Assembly (NCBI RefSeq): GCF_011089875.1
Contig: NZ_JAANAS010000001.1
Span: forward strand, 124,001 to 188,000
Reading direction: 5' to 3'
DNA from: Psychroflexus maritimus
GTDB lineage: Bacteria; Bacteroidota; Bacteroidia; Flavobacteriales; Flavobacteriaceae
Length of the DNA stretch: 64,000 nt
The notes under the pieces are model-generated. The model saw nothing but the letters and a program-made list of their open reading frames with translations, was not told where the DNA came from and did not search any database. A program made the position numbers and the translations under genes. This document shows positions 33,551 through 42,236 of the stretch, piece after piece. How positions within the stretch are numbered: position 1 is the first letter of the stretch; the number at the start of each line of letters is the position of its first letter.

Positions 33551-35206
33551 TTATCTGTTTAACAAAGATTTTGCATGTTCTACTGCAGAAAAAGTTTCTA
33601 AATTAGCACCTAACATACTAACTATTTCTTCCACTCGCTCGTGCTTATTTAAGCTTTTAATTTTTGTGGAAGTATTGTCTTTTCCTTCAGTTTTGTAAAC
33701 CTTAAAATGGTTTTTTGCTAATGCTGCTAACTGTGGTAAATGGCTAATTGAAATCACTTGCATTTGTTCGCCCATTTCTTTTAATACCTCACCTATTTTA
33801 CTTCCAACATCTCCTGAAACCCCGGAGTCTATTTCGTCAAAAATTATACTTGGTAATTTGCTGTTTTTAGCTAAGATTCTCTTTATTGCTAAAGTAATTC
33901 TTGACAATTCTCCACCTGAGGCTACTTTTTCTACCGGTTTAGGTTGGCTACCTTTATTGGCAGAAAACTTCCAAATCAATTCATCTATACCAAAACTAGA
34001 TAAGGTGTCTAGTTTATTGAGCTCTAGTTGGAATGTAGCTGAAGGCATGCCTATTTTTGATAGAATTTGTTGTAGTGCGTTTTCTAGCTGAGGAATAGCT
34101 TTTTTTCTTCCTTCAAACAAATCTTCCGCCTTTTTGCGAAGCATTTTTCTATACTCAAGTAGTTGCTTTTCTGTTTCTTCTATTTCGTCTTTTAGTTGAT
34201 CTTTCTGAAGTATTTGATCGGCCAAACGACGATTAATTTCTAATAATTCATCTACATTATCTACTTGATGTTTTTTTTGAAGTTGATAGATAGTATTGAG
34301 CTTTGCATTAGTTGCTTCAAGTAGATTAGGGTTGTCTTCTACCTGATCTATTTGTCTATTAAGCTCTATCACAATATCCTCAAGTTCAAGTTGAATGCTT
34401 TTTAAGCGTTCAGAAAGTTCTTGGTAAATAGGCTTTATGTCATTTAGTAAATAAAGCGAATTATAAGTTTCTTTAAGTTGATCTAACGTACCTATTTCAT
34501 CATTTTCTGAAAGCTGTATAGCTTTAGAAAGTTGTTCTTTTAATAATTCTACATTACTTAAGGCTTGTTGCTCCTCTTCTAATTGCTCTTGCACCCCCTT
34601 AGAGAGTTCTGCTTCATCTAATTCTTTAAGTAAAAACAAATTATAATCATGCGCTTGATTGCTTGCTTTTTGCTTATCTATTAAATCTTGTAAAAGTTTT
34701 TTAAGGTGGTTAAATTCAGAAAAATTTGATTGAAAATCAGCTAGCTTGTCTTGATGTTTTGCAAAGTGATCTACACATTTATACTGCACTTCCTTTTTAC
34801 CAATAGCTAAAGTTTGATGTTGAGAATGAATATCGATTAAATGTTGCCCTAATTTCTTTAAACCCTGAAGCTTAACTGGAGAATCATTAACAAAGGCTCT
34901 CGATTTTCCAGATGGAAGAATTTCTCTTCTTATAATAGTCTCATCTTCATAATCAAAATCAAGTTTTTTAAAAATAGATTGTAACTTGTAGTTTTGAATT
35001 TGAAAATTGACCTCAATAACGCACTTTTTAGTTTGGTCTTTAATCGCTTCTAAATCTGCCCTTTCTCCTAATACCAAACCAAGAGCCCCCAATAATATTG
35101 ATTTTCCTGAACCAGTTTCTCCTGTAATTACCGTGAAATTATCACGGATTGGGATGGAAATATCATCAATTAGAGCAAAATTTTTAATGCTAATATGTGT
35201 AATCAA
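33551..35206 (-). CDS. recN: DNA repair protein RecN
   Basis: 551 residues with the SMC-like layout. The N-terminal Walker A is TGETGSGKSILLGALGLVLG (about 29-48), coiled coils occupy about 150-360, and the C-terminal half has VASGGELSRITLAIK (signature) and IIFDEIDSGVSGDVG (Walker B). ISHLPQLAALA follows. RecN is a cohesin-like ATPase acting at DNA double-strand breaks during recombinational repair. Length and motif order are normal. Confidence 0.95.
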   Translation of the reverse strand: MITHISIKNFALIDDISIPIRDNFTVITGETGSGKSILLGALGLVLGERADLEAIKDQTKKCVIEVNFQIQNYKLQSIFKKLDFDYEDETIIRREILPSGKSRAFVNDSPVKLQGLKKLGQHLIDIHSQHQTLAIGKKEVQYKCVDHFAKHQDKLADFQSNFSEFNHLKKLLQDLIDKQKASNQAHDYNLFLLKELDEAELSKGVQEQLEEEQQALSNVELLKEQLSKAIQLSENDEIGTLDQLKETYNSLYLLNDIKPIYQELSERLKSIQLELEDIVIELNRQIDQVEDNPNLLEATNAKLNTIYQLQKKHQVDNVDELLEINRRLADQILQKDQLKDEIEETEKQLLEYRKMLRKKAEDLFEGRKKAIPQLENALQQILSKIGMPSATFQLELNKLDTLSSFGIDELIWKFSANKGSQPKPVEKVASGGELSRITLAIKRILAKNSKLPSIIFDEIDSGVSGDVGSKIGEVLKEMGEQMQVISISHLPQLAALAKNHFKVYKTEGKDNTSTKIKSLNKHERVEEIVSMLGANLETFSAVEHAKSLLNR

Positions 35207-35465
35207 GGCTTAGTTTTTTAATATTACAATTGGATTCAAAGTTACTAAATTATTTAAAGCTATAACTATATCTTAACTTGATAATTCTTCCTACACATTT
35301 ATCAACTTTAGATTTTGCTATACTAAAGTTATTTATTAAAAAACAGTTTTACCTTATCTCTATTTTCTAAAATTGGAATTATTTTGCTTTTGTGAATTAA
35401 ATGTATAAAAGCTTGAGTAAATTATCTTATTTTAGAACTTGCTAAACTATAAACAGGATTACTCT

Positions 35466-35915
35466 ATGAACTCAACAAAAATCAACTTTTTTCTTTTCTT
35501 TAAACTCCCGTCTGCTTGGTGGAGTGGAGTTCGTTTGACTCATCTTTCATCAACCTCAGCAAAAAGTAAAGTAAAACATAAATGGTTTAATCAAAACCCG
35601 TTTAGAAGCATGTATTTTGCTGTTCAAGCAATGGCTGCTGAATTAACTACAGGCGCTTTAGTGATGCAAGAAATAAACAGGAATCCCCAAAATTTTTCGA
35701 TGCTTGTTCTTGAAAATCAATCTTTTTTTCACAAAAAAGCCACAGGAGTGATTCGCTTTGAATGTAATCAAGGAGAATTGGTTAGGGAAACTATTGAACG
35801 TTGCAAATCAACTAAAGAAGGCCAAACGTTAAACTTGAAATCTTTAGGTTATAATGAAAAAAATGAATTAGTTTCTCATTTTCAGTTTATTTGGACTATT
35901 AAATTAAAAAAATAA
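35466..35915 (+). CDS. DUF4442 hotdog-fold protein
   Basis: 149 residues from the ATG at 35466; a TTG-type extension to 35439 is not needed. LPSAWWSGVRLTHLSSTSAK near the N-terminus and FRSMYFAVQAMAAELTTGAL at about 50-70 match DUF4442 proteins. These have a hotdog fold and are related to acyl-CoA thioesterases. No catalytic residue can be assigned with certainty. It is a single gene; the preceding 250 bases hold no other feature I can support. Confidence 0.75.
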   Translation: MNSTKINFFLFFKLPSAWWSGVRLTHLSSTSAKSKVKHKWFNQNPFRSMYFAVQAMAAELTTGALVMQEINRNPQNFSMLVLENQSFFHKKATGVIRFECNQGELVRETIERCKSTKEGQTLNLKSLGYNEKNELVSHFQFIWTIKLKK

Positions 35916-36051
35916 GTATGTTAAAATTGAGGATTCCGTTTTTTGATAACAATTCGTTAACATTGTTTAGCTAGTCTTTTCACTAATTTAGACAAAAATT
36001 TATAACGAATTATATGATTAAAAACTACTTAACCTAATTATATTTTCAATT

Positions 36052-36249
36052 ATGGCTAGAGCTATGTTTGAATACACAAAAGAAGTGCTTAGAAAAGTAA
36101 GTTTTGATACTACTCTCTTTACTAAAGAAGTAAAAAAAGCAGTTAAACATCTTTTACCTTACGAGATTGAAGAATTAAAACTCTTTATAATTTCCTTATT
36201 AAGTTTTAATCCAGATTTACAAAAATCTTTGATTTATTTAGAGGGTTAG
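36052..36249 (+). CDS. Small conserved flavobacterial protein of unknown function
   Basis: 65 residues: MARAMFEYTKEVLRKVSFD, then a helical LLPYEIEELKLFIISLL. The pattern (start xRAMFEYTKxVLxKVSFD, end LLPYEIEELK) is one I recall from short unnamed proteins shared across Flavobacteriia. No signal or membrane helix is convincing. A strong terminator follows at 36363. Cytoplasmic; role unknown. Confidence 0.7.
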   Translation: MARAMFEYTKEVLRKVSFDTTLFTKEVKKAVKHLLPYEIEELKLFIISLLSFNPDLQKSLIYLEG

Positions 36250-36362
36250 CACTTTATTCCATAAACAATTACTGATTTTGTAGTTGAATTAAATTTCGTG
36301 AGAGCTCATGTTATTTTTTAAACAAGATTAAATTCTCGTATAAAAAATAGTTAACAAAAAAA

Positions 36363-36392
36363 TGCTTTGGAGTTTATCCAAAGCGTTTTTTT
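36363..36392. terminator. Bidirectional terminator before fumC
   Basis: GCTTTGG-AGTTTAT-CCAAAGC, preceded by A7 and followed by a T run, serves the rightward small gene and the leftward fumC transcript, whose stop is at 36417. Confidence 0.75.
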
Positions 36393-36416
36393 GATTATTG
36401 CAGGTTTTTATGATTA

Positions 36417-37808
36417 CTAATTTCCAATCATATCTTCTGGCCTTACCCATTGTTCAAATTCTTCTTCAGAAGTATAGCCTAATCTAACGGCTTCTTCTTT
36501 TAAAGTCGTTCCATTTTGGTGAGCTGTATTTGCAATTTCAGCAGCTTTGTAATATCCAATTTTTGTGTTTAATGCAGTTACTAACATTAATGAGTTTTTC
36601 AAAAGCTCATCAATTCTAGCTTGGTTTGGTTCAATTCCTGCAACACAATTTTCATCAAAAGAAACGCAAGCATCGCCCAGTAATTGTGCTGATTCTAGTA
36701 AATTAGCTGCCATTACTGGTTTAAAAACATTTAATTCAAATTGACCTTGCATACCTCCCGTAGTTACAGCAACATCGTTACCTATTACTTGAGTACAGAC
36801 CATGGTTAATGCTTCGCATTGGGTTGGATTAACTTTACCAGGCATAATAGAAGAACCTGGTTCATTGGCAGGAATAGTAATTTCTCCTATTCCGCTTCGA
36901 GGACCGGAAGATAACATTCTAATGTCGTTTCCTATTTTGTTTAAAGCAACGGCAAGCTGTTTGAGGGCACCATGTGTTTCAACAAGGGCATCGTGGGCTG
37001 CTAAAGCTTCAAATTTATTAGCAGCACTTTCAAAAGGATAACCTGTAAATTCAGCAATATATTCAGCAACTTTTAATGCGTAGCCTTTAGGGGTGTTCAA
37101 TCCTGTTCCTACGGCGGTACCTCCTAAAGCTAGTTCTAACAAATGGGGCAACGTATTTTCTAAGGCGTTTAATCCATGATCTAATTGAGAAACGTAACCA
37201 CTAAATTCCTGACCTAAGGTAAGTGGTGTGGCGTCCATAAAATGAGTTCTTCCAATTTTTACAACATCCTTAAAGGCTTTTGATTTTTCGTCTAACCGAT
37301 TTCTAAGCTGTTTGATTCCTGGTATGGCCACCTCCACAATTTTTTTATAAATGGCTATGTGCATTCCGGTAGGAAAAGTATCGTTTGAAGACTGCGATTT
37401 GTTTACGTCATCGTTAGGCGAAATTTTACGTTCTCCTTTCCCTAATTCATTTCCTTCAATTTGATGAACTCGATTAGCTATAACTTCATTTACATTCATA
37501 TTAGATTGAGTGCCAGAACCTGTTTGCCAAATAACAAGTGGAAATTGATGATCGTGTTTACCTGCCAAAATTTCATCACAAACTTGAGCAATTAATTTTT
37601 TCTTATCCTCTTCCAATACTCCTAATTCTGCGTTGGTGTAGGCGGCTGCTTTTTTTAAATAAGCAAAGCCGTAAATTATTTCTAAAGGCATCGATGCTGA
37701 GGGACCAATTTTGAAGTTGTTTCTTGAACGTTCGGTCTGTGCACCCCATAATTTATCTGCGGGTACTTTAACTTCACCAATGGTGTCTTTTTCTATTCTG
37801 TATTCCAT
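36417..37808 (-). CDS. fumC: Fumarate hydratase class II
   Basis: 463 residues from the ATG at 37808 ([19 protein letters not shown]). A longer frame to 37892 exists but would add 28 residues unlike the family and run through the promoter. Signature [15 protein letters not shown], substrate-site [14 protein letters not shown] and [16 protein letters not shown] are all present. It hydrates fumarate to malate in the TCA cycle, without an iron-sulfur cluster, in the cytoplasm. A -7 box lies 27 bases upstream of the chosen start. Confidence 0.94.
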   Translation of the reverse strand: MEYRIEKDTIGEVKVPADKLWGAQTERSRNNFKIGPSASMPLEIIYGFAYLKKAAAYTNAELGVLEEDKKKLIAQVCDEILAGKHDHQFPLVIWQTGSGTQSNMNVNEVIANRVHQIEGNELGKGERKISPNDDVNKSQSSNDTFPTGMHIAIYKKIVEVAIPGIKQLRNRLDEKSKAFKDVVKIGRTHFMDATPLTLGQEFSGYVSQLDHGLNALENTLPHLLELALGGTAVGTGLNTPKGYALKVAEYIAEFTGYPFESAANKFEALAAHDALVETHGALKQLAVALNKIGNDIRMLSSGPRSGIGEITIPANEPGSSIMPGKVNPTQCEALTMVCTQVIGNDVAVTTGGMQGQFELNVFKPVMAANLLESAQLLGDACVSFDENCVAGIEPNQARIDELLKNSLMLVTALNTKIGYYKAAEIANTAHQNGTTLKEEAVRLGYTSEEEFEQWVRPEDMIGN

Positions 37809-37834
37809 TATTTTGTGTGTTTTTTTAATCGTTT

Positions 37835-37842
37835 CAAAAATA
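37835..37842 (-). promoter_or_regulatory. -7 box of the fumC promoter
   Basis: Read leftward, TATTTTTG matches TAnnTTTG. Its place decides in favour of the ATG at 37808 over the longer frame. Confidence 0.5.
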
Positions 37843-37899
37843 CAATTTTTTAAAGAAGCTTTCACTGATATTATTTTCAATTTTTGAAGCAAATTTGGT

Positions 37900-38634
37900 T
37901 TATAAACTTAAATCATACTCCTCTTCTTTGTAACTTTCAGCTACGTCTTTTATTTGTTTAAAAGTTAAGTCCATCATTGGGTAGCGTTGCCACCTTGCAT
38001 GATCATAATGCCACCACTCATTAGGGTGTACATCAAATTTAAAATGTTTCATTACATTTATTAGTAACATTTTGTTTTCAATAATATGGGGTGGTAAATC
38101 ATCAAAATTTGGGTGTGCTTCTTTTGTAAAAACATCAAATTTGGTTGGCATTTCTAAGTCTTCTCCAGTTTTTCTATCAACCAAAGTAACATCTACCGTA
38201 GTGCCTCTATTGTGTCTTGAGCCTACCATTGGATTAGCCACAAAATCTCCATCAGGATAAATTTCATAAAATTTTATTGTTGCGCTATAAGGCCTGTAGG
38301 CATCTAAAATTTTTAATTGGTAGCCTAATTTCATTAAGGAATCATTAGCTTTCTTTAAGTCCTCAGCAATATACTTCCTTAAAAAAGCATCATTAGAAGG
38401 GTAAATTTTTTCTCCTGTAAAGTTATTTTTTGTAGCATACCTAATATCAAAAATAAAATCAGTAGCAACTTCTTTTAAATCTACCATTAATTTATAATCG
38501 TTTTTTTCTACTTGAAAGGCATATTTTTCTTTGGTATTAACCACTCCTAATTGCCTGGAATAATCATTTAAATTACATGAAACAAGCGATCCTATTAACA
38601 GGATAAAAAACAACAGAATAGTTTTATTTTTCAT
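37900..38634 (-). CDS. D-Ala-D-Ala dipeptidase (VanX/DdpX family) lipoprotein
   Basis: 244 residues from the ATG at 38634 with a lipoprotein signal ([11 protein letters not shown], Cys near 20). Peptidase M15D motifs are complete. [14 protein letters not shown] holds the conserved Arg, [14 protein letters not shown] the SxHxxGxxxD zinc motif, and EWWHYDH the catalytic Glu and third zinc His. It cleaves D-alanyl-D-alanine in the periplasm. Since it stands alone, without vanHA-like genes, cell-wall dipeptide recycling is more likely than glycopeptide resistance. Confidence 0.9.
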   Translation of the reverse strand: MKNKTILLFFILLIGSLVSCNLNDYSRQLGVVNTKEKYAFQVEKNDYKLMVDLKEVATDFIFDIRYATKNNFTGEKIYPSNDAFLRKYIAEDLKKANDSLMKLGYQLKILDAYRPYSATIKFYEIYPDGDFVANPMVGSRHNRGTTVDVTLVDRKTGEDLEMPTKFDVFTKEAHPNFDDLPPHIIENKMLLINVMKHFKFDVHPNEWWHYDHARWQRYPMMDLTFKQIKDVAESYKEEEYDLSL

Positions 38635-39012
38635 TATACGTATCGTCAAAATTATGCGCTACAAATATAGTTTTTTTAATTGAGCCTTTTGGGTTTATTA
38701 GGTTGGTATAAGGAACCTTATTCCTGCCTTCTGTTCTTCCATTTTTTGCCTAATATAAAACAAATGCAAACTTAGATTGGTATAAGCTATCTTTTAACAG
38801 CCCTTTAAATGAACAGAATTCAACAAAAAACAGTGAACTTAAGCGTGGAACAATAAATTGATGTCTGTAAAACAACTTGAAATGATTGCTTTTTTTTGAG
38901 TAAATAGCTGCATTTATTGGTTTCATTGTTGTTGGTAAAATCAAACTTTTACACGCAAAAAATTTATTTTTTTATTTCTAAGTCAATTTTTACCTTAGCT
39001 GAAAAAAGAACA
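38635..39012. other. Intergenic stretch without a supported gene
   Basis: About 380 bases between two genes pointing away from each other. I see no RNA gene or coding frame of good quality. The ten-mer TTGGTATAAG occurs twice (about 38703 and 38779), and an imperfect inverted pattern GGTATAAGGAA / TTATTCC lies at about 38704-38724. Both are weak. Confidence 0.3.
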
Positions 39013-39546
39013 ATGAATATAATCGCTTTCTCTGGGTCTAATTCTAGCTCTTCAATCAATCAAAAATTAGTTACATTTATTGCCTCTCGGCTTTCTGCTG
39101 AAGTAGAAGTTTTTCAATTAACAGAATACAATCTTCCTATGTACTCTGAAGATTTTGAAAAAGATAACGGAATACCTATTGAAGCCTATCAATTAAAAAA
39201 CAAAATTGATCAAGCCAAGGCCTTAATTGTTTCAGTTAACGAACACAATAGTATGGTTTCAGCTTTTTTCAAAAATCAGATGGATTGGCTTTCAAGAATT
39301 GATGCTCAATTTTTAGCCGAAAAAAAAGTTTTACTTACAAGTACTTCACCAGGACAACGAGGTGCAAAATCTGCCTTGAATTTTGTTAAGGATCATTACT
39401 TTAAGCGCTTCGGTGCTGCTGTTATTGAAGCCTTTAGTTTCCCTTCATTTACCACTAATTTTGATGAACAAAAGCAAGAAATTACAGATGAAATTTTAGC
39501 TTTAGGGTTTCAAGATGTAATTACTAACTTTGAGCAACAAATATAA
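39013..39546 (+). CDS. NADPH-dependent FMN reductase family protein
   Basis: 177 residues from the ATG at 39013. The flavodoxin-like phosphate loop is FSGSNSSSSINQKLV (about 5-19). Further blocks are YNLPMYSEDFE and LIVSVNEHNSMVSAFFKNQMDWLSR, where relatives usually have PEYN(G/H). The STSPGQRGAKSALNFV segment completes the family pattern. It probably reduces FMN or quinone-like substrates with NAD(P)H in the cytoplasm. Its stop codon overlaps the pabB start by one base, so the two are translationally coupled. Confidence 0.82.
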   Translation: MNIIAFSGSNSSSSINQKLVTFIASRLSAEVEVFQLTEYNLPMYSEDFEKDNGIPIEAYQLKNKIDQAKALIVSVNEHNSMVSAFFKNQMDWLSRIDAQFLAEKKVLLTSTSPGQRGAKSALNFVKDHYFKRFGAAVIEAFSFPSFTTNFDEQKQEITDEILALGFQDVITNFEQQI

Positions 39547-40832
39547 TGCGGAAGCAAGCTAAATTTGAACTAAAACAGGTCTTGAAGTTTAAGGAAAATC
39601 TACTTCATTGGGCAAATCAAGATGAATATTGTGTTTTTTTAGATAGCAATCTACAAAAGGACACCTATACAACTGCAGACAGCATTGTAGGTATTGGCGC
39701 CTTTACTGCTCTGAAAGTCAAGGAAGGTAATGCTTTTAAGCAATTGGAGGAGTATCAAAAATTTTCTAACGACTGGCTTTTTGGTTATTTTTCCTACGAT
39801 TTAAAAAACGAAATTGAGAACCTACAGTCTAATAATCAAGACGAGGTAAATTTTCCAAACTTATACTTTGTTCAACCAATAAAAGTGATTGAATTAAAAG
39901 GGAATACAGTTACTTTCCATTACTTAACTAGCGTTGAAGAAGAAATAGAATCCGATTTTAGAGTGATTTTAGATTATCAAATTCCTGCTCTTCAACCCTC
40001 TAAGCCCATCCAATTAACCCCAAGAATTAGTCGTTCAGGATATATTGAATCAGTTAAAAAAACACTCGCTCATATTGCTAGAGGAGACATATATGAAGCT
40101 AATTTTTGCATGGATTTTTACGCTACTAATGTAGTGCTAAATCCATTACACACTTACCTCAAACTAAATGCAATTTCAAGCCCTCCGCAAGCTGCTTATT
40201 TAAAATTTGAACATTACTCTGCGCTATGTGCAAGTCCTGAGCGTTACTTGAAACACCATCAACAAAAATTGATTTCTCAACCCATTAAAGGTACAGCCAA
40301 ACGTGGACAAACAAAAAAAGAAGACCTTGCCTTGAAAAAAGCTTTAGAGAACGACCCTAAAGAAAAATCTGAAAATATCATGATCGTAGATTTGGTGAGA
40401 AATGACCTCTCTAAAACTGCTCAAAAAGCTTCGGTTAAAGTTGAAGAACTGTGTAAAGTGTATAGTTTTAAACAAGTACATCAATTGATTTCAACAGTAA
40501 CTTCGCAACCCAAAACTACTTTTTCACCTGTAAGTTTAATTCAGAGTACTTTTCCTATGGGAAGTATGACAGGCGCTCCAAAAGTATCTGCAATGCAATT
40601 AATGGAAAAACTAGAATCATTTAGACGCGGATTATACAGCGGAAGTATTGGTTATTTTACACCTAACGGAAATTTCGATTTTAATGTGGTAATTAGAAGT
40701 ATTTTGTATAATTCAGCTAATCAAAACATTAGTTATGCTGTAGGTAGCGCAATTACCTCTGCCTCCATCCCTGAGAAAGAATACCAGGAATGCCTTATCA
40801 AAGCTAAAGCCATGAAAGAGGTTTTGAGCTAA
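39546..40832 (+). CDS. pabB: Aminodeoxychorismate synthase component I
   Basis: 428 residues of the chorismate-binding family. The PIKGTAKRG segment has Lys in the place where PabB, but not anthranilate synthase TrpE (PIAGT), has it. Others are GDIYEANFCMDF, MIVDLVRNDLS, FPMGSMTGAPKVSAM and SGSIGYF. It converts chorismate with ammonia to 4-amino-4-deoxychorismate for folate synthesis. The glutaminase partner PabA is not in the window. Confidence 0.88.
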   Translation: MRKQAKFELKQVLKFKENLLHWANQDEYCVFLDSNLQKDTYTTADSIVGIGAFTALKVKEGNAFKQLEEYQKFSNDWLFGYFSYDLKNEIENLQSNNQDEVNFPNLYFVQPIKVIELKGNTVTFHYLTSVEEEIESDFRVILDYQIPALQPSKPIQLTPRISRSGYIESVKKTLAHIARGDIYEANFCMDFYATNVVLNPLHTYLKLNAISSPPQAAYLKFEHYSALCASPERYLKHHQQKLISQPIKGTAKRGQTKKEDLALKKALENDPKEKSENIMIVDLVRNDLSKTAQKASVKVEELCKVYSFKQVHQLISTVTSQPKTTFSPVSLIQSTFPMGSMTGAPKVSAMQLMEKLESFRRGLYSGSIGYFTPNGNFDFNVVIRSILYNSANQNISYAVGSAITSASIPEKEYQECLIKAKAMKEVLS

Positions 40833-40890
40833 GCTTTAAAACATAGTTTCTGTGATTTATAGTTCATTACCTATTTAAATCAATAAAATG

Positions 40891-40898
40891 TATATTTG
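40891..40898 (+). promoter_or_regulatory. -7 box of the tilS promoter
   Basis: TATATTTG matches the consensus and ends 15 bases before the ATG, so the leader would be very short. Confidence 0.5.
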
Positions 40899-40913
40899 AA
40901 CAAACTTTTTTGA

Positions 40914-42236
40914 ATGCAAGACCAGTTTCATCAATTTGTGGCTAACTATCAGCTTCAGGAAAAATCACTTTTGATTGCCGTAAGTGGTGGTGTTGATAGC
41001 ATGGTGTTAGCCAACTTATGCCGTTTAAACAAATTAAAATTTGTGGTAGCACACTGTAATTTTCAGTTGAGAAATAAGGAAAGTGATTTAGATGAAGTCT
41101 TGGTAAGTGATTGGTGTAAACAATACAAAATTCCTTGTTTTGTTCAGAAAATGAAAACAAAAGCTTATGCCCTTCAACATAAAACTTCTACACAAGTTGC
41201 CGCAAGAGAATTAAGGTATAATTGGTTTGAAGAGCTTCGTGAACAAGAAAAATTAGATTATATCCTTACGGCTCATCACGGTGACGACGATGCTGAAACT
41301 TTCCTGATTAATTTTATTAGAGGCACAGGACTAAAGGGACTTACTGGAATTCCTCAAAAAAATGATAAGGTATTACGTCCATTATTAAAGGTGCCTAAAA
41401 ATGAGATTATTGATTGGGCAAAAGCACATCAAGTTGATTGGAGAGAAGACGCTTCAAACGCATCTCTGAATTATTTAAGAAATAGAGTTAGAAACCAAAT
41501 TATTCCTCTAATAAAAAAAGAAAACCCAAACTTTTTAGCGAGCTTTCAGCAAACTCATCAACACCTAAATGAAGCTCAAAATTTGATTGAAGATTACATT
41601 CATACAGTTGCCAATCAAGTGGTTAAAAAAGAAGCTGGAACCGTGTTTATAAATCTTAAGAAGCTTCAAGAATTTCCTAATCAAACAGCAATTTTATATC
41701 AGCTCCTTAACCAATACCAATTTACTGCCTGGCAAGACATAGCGCATTTAATTAATGCAGCGAATGGAAAAAAAGTTTCTGCACCTAATTATTGGTTGAT
41801 GAAAGATGGTGATTTTTTAGTCTTAACTGAAAAAAATCACATTTTGAAAGAAATAGATGAAATTCAAATTCATAATTCTAATGAATTAGTTAACTTTGAC
41901 AATTTTATTTTAAAGTTATCCGAATATAAAGGAAAAATAAAAAAAGAAAAGCAATATGCTTATTTTTTGAAAGCCGACTTAGCCTTTCCTCTTCAACTTA
42001 GAAAATGGAAACAAACGGATTTTTTTGTTCCCTTTGGAATGAATGGCAAAAAGAAAGTAAGTGATTTTTTAAACGATGAAAAAGTACCCAAACATCTAAA
42101 AAGTGAGGTTTGGGTTTTACTAAATAAAAATGAAATCATCTGGGTGGTGGGTTACCGCACCTCTCAAAATTATAAAATTAAAACCGAAGACCAAAAATGT
42201 ATTCAATTCAAGTTAAGTTCAAGCAATTCTTACTAA
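40914..42236 (+). CDS. tilS: tRNA(Ile)-lysidine synthetase
   Basis: 440 residues. The PP-loop is LIAVSGGVDSMVL (about 21-33), followed by AHCNFQLR and a central TAHHGDDDAETFLINFIRG, which is the lysidine synthetase form. The C-terminal substrate domain is present (LQLRKWKQTDFFVPFGMNGKKKVSDF in pieces). It modifies C34 of the AUA-reading tRNA-Ile to lysidine with ATP. The end overlaps the dsbD start by 40 bases, so the two are likely co-transcribed. This is of interest because an ATA appears as an apparent start codon at 12481. Confidence 0.93.
   Translation: MQDQFHQFVANYQLQEKSLLIAVSGGVDSMVLANLCRLNKLKFVVAHCNFQLRNKESDLDEVLVSDWCKQYKIPCFVQKMKTKAYALQHKTSTQVAARELRYNWFEELREQEKLDYILTAHHGDDDAETFLINFIRGTGLKGLTGIPQKNDKVLRPLLKVPKNEIIDWAKAHQVDWREDASNASLNYLRNRVRNQIIPLIKKENPNFLASFQQTHQHLNEAQNLIEDYIHTVANQVVKKEAGTVFINLKKLQEFPNQTAILYQLLNQYQFTAWQDIAHLINAANGKKVSAPNYWLMKDGDFLVLTEKNHILKEIDEIQIHNSNELVNFDNFILKLSEYKGKIKKEKQYAYFLKADLAFPLQLRKWKQTDFFVPFGMNGKKKVSDFLNDEKVPKHLKSEVWVLLNKNEIIWVVGYRTSQNYKIKTEDQKCIQFKLSSSNSY

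Noticed and set aside
37809-37892. N-terminal extension of fumC
   Set aside because: It would cover the -7 box at 37835-37842 and add 28 residues foreign to the family.
38750-38944. 64-codon leftward frame in the gap before the FMN reductase
   Set aside because: Basic, low-quality composition, no start signal and no family pattern.
39013-39100. Upstream extension of the FMN reductase to 38917
   Set aside because: The added residues do not fit the flavodoxin-like N-terminus, which begins correctly at the ATG at 39013.
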